Positions 14,064 through 16,544 of a stretch of DNA of 16,544 nt are shown in pieces (position 1 is the first letter of the stretch; every line of letters begins with the position of its first letter). The stretch is from an uncultured Rubrivivax sp. (lineage in GTDB: Bacteria > Pseudomonadota > Gammaproteobacteria > Burkholderiales > Burkholderiaceae_C), in contig CALBTN010000058.1 in the NCBI GenBank assembly GCA_937967345.1, positions 1 to 16,544 on the forward strand, given 5' to 3'. The position numbers and the translations under genes are program-made. The notes under the pieces are model-generated. The model saw only the letters and a program-made list of their open reading frames with translations, had not been told where the DNA came from and searched no databases.

Positions 14064-14257
14064 CGGCTGGGTTGTGCTGCACAGCGCAGCCGGTGCGTGG
14101 GCCAACTGAGCTGACTTTGTCGTGTGTCTGCGACTGTCGTTCAGGCTCGCCGGGCCAGTTTGGAAGAGGGATTGCATGCCCCGCTCATCGCGCCCTGTCG
14201 TGCGGCGAAGCGCCGCTCGTGCAGGGCCAGCGTCGGGTGCGGGGCGACTGGTACGGC

Positions 14258-15790
14258 TCAGGCTTGGGCCACCGCCGCCGCACCCAGCGCCTGCGCCGCC
14301 TGCAACGCCTGCAGGTCGCGCCCGATCGCGGCGACCGCGACGCGCCGGCCGTCCTTCCAGTAGCTGAGCAGCGCGTCGTGCGCGCCGAGGTCGCCGGCGA
14401 CCTGCACCGTGTCCCACTCGGGCGCATAGCCGGCATAGCGGATGTTCAGGTCGTAGTGCGCGCTCCAGAAGAAGGGCACGTCGTCGAAGCGCTGCGGCGC
14501 GCCGAGCATGTTCTGCGCCGCGACCTGGCCTTGACGTTCGGCCACCACCCAGTGCTCGACGCGGCGGGTCGCGCCGCTGCCGGCATCGCGCCAACGCGCG
14601 ACGTCGCCGGCCGCGTAGATGCCGGGCACGCTGGTCTGCAGCGTCTCGTCGACGAGGATGCCGCGTTCGACGGCCAGGCCCGCCGCTTCGGCCAGCGCGG
14701 TGCGCGGGCGCACGCCGACGCCGAGGATCACCAGGTCGGCGGCCAGCTCGCTGCCGTCGCTCAGCGTCACCTGTTGCGCAGCGATGTTCGCCAGCGAGGT
14801 GCCCATGTGGAACACCACGCCGTGGCTTTCGTGCAGCGCGCGGATGACGCCGCCCAGCTCGACGCCCAGCACCTTGTCCAGCGGCTGCCGGTCGAGCGAT
14901 ACCACGTGTACCTGCAGCCCGCGCGTGCGCAGCGCGGCGGCGGTTTCCAGGCCGATGAAACCCGAGCCCAGCACCACCGCGCTCTTGGCGGTCTTGGCGC
15001 GCTCGACGATGGCGCGGCTGTCGGCCAGCGTGCGCAGCGTCATCACCTGCGGCTGCTCGGCGCCGGGGATCGGCAGTCGCACCGGCTCGGCGCCGGTGGC
15101 CAGCAGCAGGCGGTCAAAGCCGAACTCTTTGCCGTCGGCAGTGAGTACCTGACGAGCCTTGATGTCGATGCGCGCCACACGGGTACTCAAGAGCAGGTCG
15201 ATGCGCTGCTCGGCGTAGAAGCCTTCGGGGCGCAGCGGGATCCACTCCTCGGGCGCGGTGCCGGCCAGGTAGTCCTTCGACAGGTTGGGGCGGTCGCAGG
15301 GTGCGTCGGCGTCGTCGCTGAGCATCGTCAGTTGGCCGTCAAAGCCGCGCCGGCGCAGCATCTCGGCGCAGGCGAAGCCGGCCGCGCCGCCGCCGACGAT
15401 GACGATGCGCTGTGGCGCCGCGGTCAACGGCGCGGCGGCCGGTGCGTCGGGCAGGCGCTCGCGCACCACGATGCGCTGTCCCGCACGTTTGACACGCCAG
15501 CACGGCAGCGCATCGAAGGCCGGTGCGCCCAGCGCCTCGCCGCTGCGCAGCGAGAAGCAGGCGTGGTGCCACGGGCAGCGCACGGTGTCGCCGTCGATCA
15601 GGCCTTGCGCCAGCGGCCCGCCGTAGTGCGTGCAGTTGGCACCCACCGCCAGCAGCTCGTCGCCGATGCGCGCCAGCAGCACCGCGTCGTCGCCGACGTG
15701 GCCGCGCAGCAGCGGCTGGCCGCCGAAGTCGGCGAGCGTCACGCCTTGGCTCAGATCGGGGCCGGTGTCGTCGGTGTCGTGCGAAGCCAT
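14258..15790 (-). CDS. Rieske-FAD fusion: NAD(P)H ferredoxin-reductase-type oxidoreductase
   Basis: This is a 510-residue two-part redox enzyme. The N-terminal Rieske [2Fe-2S] domain has Cys53/His55 (NCTHYGG) and Cys72/His75 (CPWHH) with the usual 16-residue spacing. A pyridine-nucleotide oxidoreductase follows with FAD-binding IVIVGGGAAGFACAEMLRRR (GGGAAG 133-138), an NAD(P)H fold VVLGSGFIGLETAAAL (GSGFIG 275-280) and the GIYAAGD FAD motif ending at 396. A C-terminal reductase domain completes it. This layout matches AIFM3/Nfrl-like proteins and ferredoxin reductases of oxygenase systems. The ATG at 15790 is supported by AGGAGG nine bases upstream. No oxygenase or ferredoxin partner gene is in the window, so its electron acceptor is unknown. 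Confidence 0.92.
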   Translation of the reverse strand: MASHDTDDTGPDLSQGVTLADFGGQPLLRGHVGDDAVLLARIGDELLAVGANCTHYGGPLAQGLIDGDTVRCPWHHACFSLRSGEALGAPAFDALPCWRVKRAGQRIVVRERLPDAPAAAPLTAAPQRIVIVGGGAAGFACAEMLRRRGFDGQLTMLSDDADAPCDRPNLSKDYLAGTAPEEWIPLRPEGFYAEQRIDLLLSTRVARIDIKARQVLTADGKEFGFDRLLLATGAEPVRLPIPGAEQPQVMTLRTLADSRAIVERAKTAKSAVVLGSGFIGLETAAALRTRGLQVHVVSLDRQPLDKVLGVELGGVIRALHESHGVVFHMGTSLANIAAQQVTLSDGSELAADLVILGVGVRPRTALAEAAGLAVERGILVDETLQTSVPGIYAAGDVARWRDAGSGATRRVEHWVVAERQGQVAAQNMLGAPQRFDDVPFFWSAHYDLNIRYAGYAPEWDTVQVAGDLGAHDALLSYWKDGRRVAVAAIGRDLQALQAAQALGAAAVAQA

Positions 15791-15888
15791 GGTGCGGATC
15801 CTCCTAGCGAAGCTGCGGGCGGTCAAGGCGACCAAGGCGGCCCGGCCCTGCCGCGGGTGTGAAGCGGGCTGCCAAGCCTAAGCCGCAA

Positions 15889-15922
15889 CGCGGCCGACTG
15901 CCCACACCGCGGCCGATTGCCC
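15889..15922. repeat. Two 15-bp direct repeats, 19-bp period, in a divergent intergenic region
   Basis: CGCGGCCGACTGCCC (15889-15903) and CGCGGCCGATTGCCC (15908-15922) differ at one base and lie on about the same face of the helix. They sit between the divergent Rieske-FAD and UvrA-like genes, roughly 100-130 bp from each start. They may be a tandem binding site for a regulator of one or both genes. Confidence 0.5.
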
Positions 15923-16005
15923 CTGCGTGGCCGTGGCTGCCGGTGATGTCCGCATCGGCGGCCAGGGTGCGCCGCCGGCTGCCGCGCGGCCGCGGGGTCG
16001 ACTTC

Positions 16006-16011
16006 TAGAAT
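16006..16011 (+). promoter_or_regulatory. Possible -10 element for the UvrA-like gene
   Basis: TAGAAT lies 36 bp before the ATG and matches the -10 consensus at five of six positions. No convincing -35 is seen at 16-18 bp spacing, so the assignment is tentative. Confidence 0.3.
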
Positions 16012-16047
16012 GCCCGGTTCACCTGCGCCAAAACCCCTGCCGTAGCC

Positions 16048-16544
16048 ATGTCCCCGGACGCTCCGACGCCGCCTGCCGCCGGCCTGATCCGCATTCGCGG
16101 CGCGCGCCAGAACAACCTGAAGAACCTGGACCTGGACATCCGCACCGGCGAGATGACGGTGGTCACCGGGCCTTCGGGCTCGGGCAAGTCGAGCCTGGTG
16201 TTCGACACCCTCTACGCCGAAGGCCAGCGGCGCTACGTCGAAACCTTCAGCGCCTATGCGCGCCAGTTCCTGGAGCGCATGGACCGCCCGGCGGTGGACC
16301 GCGTCGACGGCGTGCCGCCGGCCATCGCCATCGACCAGACGAACCCGGTGCGCACCAGCCGCTCGACCGTCGGCACGATGACCGAGCTGAACGACCACCT
16401 GAAGCTGCTGTTCGCGCGTGCGGCCGATCTGTTCGACCGCCAGACTGCGCTGCCGGTGCGCCACGACACGCCGCAGACGATCTACGCCGACTTGCTGGCT
16501 CGCGCCGCGGCCGCGGGCGACCCGCGGCTGGTGCTGACCTTCCC
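16048..16544 (+). CDS. uvrA: UvrA-like excinuclease ATPase (3' partial)
   Basis: The first 165 residues of a UvrA-family ABC ATPase run off the right edge. Walker A is GPSGSGKS (residues 41-48), followed by FDTLYAEGQRRYVETFSAYA and the RSTVGTMTEL segment, all standard UvrA landmarks. UvrA recognises DNA damage for UvrB/UvrC incision. The residues GVPPAIAIDQTNPVRTSRST and LFDRQTALPVRHDTP differ from the usual UvrA pattern (SPAIAIEQK..., no FDRQT). From memory this resembles the very long double-length UvrA paralogue of beta-proteobacteria rather than the housekeeping gene. The rest of the gene would settle that. ATG 16048 has no clear Shine-Dalgarno sequence. Confidence 0.88.
   Translation, partial: MSPDAPTPPAAGLIRIRGARQNNLKNLDLDIRTGEMTVVTGPSGSGKSSLVFDTLYAEGQRRYVETFSAYARQFLERMDRPAVDRVDGVPPAIAIDQTNPVRTSRSTVGTMTELNDHLKLLFARAADLFDRQTALPVRHDTPQTIYADLLARAAAAGDPRLVLTF

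Larger units (their letters stand above)
13908..14257. other. 350-bp non-coding region upstream of the TTT receptor gene
   Basis: The part nearest the receptor gene (13997-14063) holds the LysR-box promoter. The rest, up to the stop of the Rieske-FAD gene, shows no gene I can support. It contains only a small GCGGCG-AAG-CGCCGC hairpin (14202-14216) without a T-run, which might mark the 3' end of the Rieske-FAD transcript. Confidence 0.6.

Noticed and set aside
14202..14216. GCGGCG-AAG-CGCCGC as an intrinsic terminator of the Rieske-FAD gene
   Set aside because: The stem is only 6 bp with no T-run, and such short GC stems are common by chance at this base composition.

Overview
The window is about 70% G+C chromosomal DNA. 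Codon use, tight ATGA-coupled operons, a Bug/TTT receptor and a UvrA-like gene of a type I associate with beta-proteobacteria suggest a Burkholderiales bacterium (Rubrivivax/Leptothrix/Ideonella-like). The genus is inferred from gene style, not demonstrated.

Positions 1-7539 (+ strand). A LIV/HAAT-type ABC importer runs substrate-binding protein (5' end missing), LivG, LivF, LivH, LivM. An alpha/beta hydrolase is translationally coupled to livM. Next come an exported GlcG/HbpS-type protein, a small and apparently decayed ankyrin-repeat gene, and a membrane-anchored HSL-type esterase. A cluster of palindromes separates the binding-protein gene from livG.

Positions 7533-13907 (- strand). Transcription runs right to left: a tripartite-tricarboxylate (Bug) receptor, a cupin, a LysR-type regulator, a CaiB/BaiF class III CoA-transferase and an acyl-CoA dehydrogenase. 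This reads as a small carboxylic-acid uptake and CoA-activation/oxidation module. Two promoters, one before the receptor and one before the CoA-transferase, share the same architecture. Each has a CGAT-N11-ATCG (T-N11-A) LysR box centred near -64, a TTGGAC -35 and an 18-bp spacer to an nAGAnT -10. The resident LysR protein therefore probably controls both units, including its own if the receptor-cupin-lysR genes are cotranscribed.

Between the CoA-transferase and dehydrogenase genes lie two mobile elements side by side. One is a 159-bp long-inverted-repeat MITE-like element and the other a 1220-bp IS5-family insertion sequence, in the order TCA-MITE-TCA-IS-TCA. The rightmost TCA is the complement of the CoA-transferase stop codon. 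Removing both elements leaves a 50-bp gap, so the two genes were probably a compact operon.

Positions 14258-16544. A Rieske-FAD/NAD(P)H ferredoxin-reductase-type fusion (- strand) and a UvrA-like ATPase (+ strand, cut by the window end) diverge from a 257-bp intergenic region. That region holds a 15-bp direct repeat with a 19-bp period.

I saw no rRNA, tRNA or CRISPR array.
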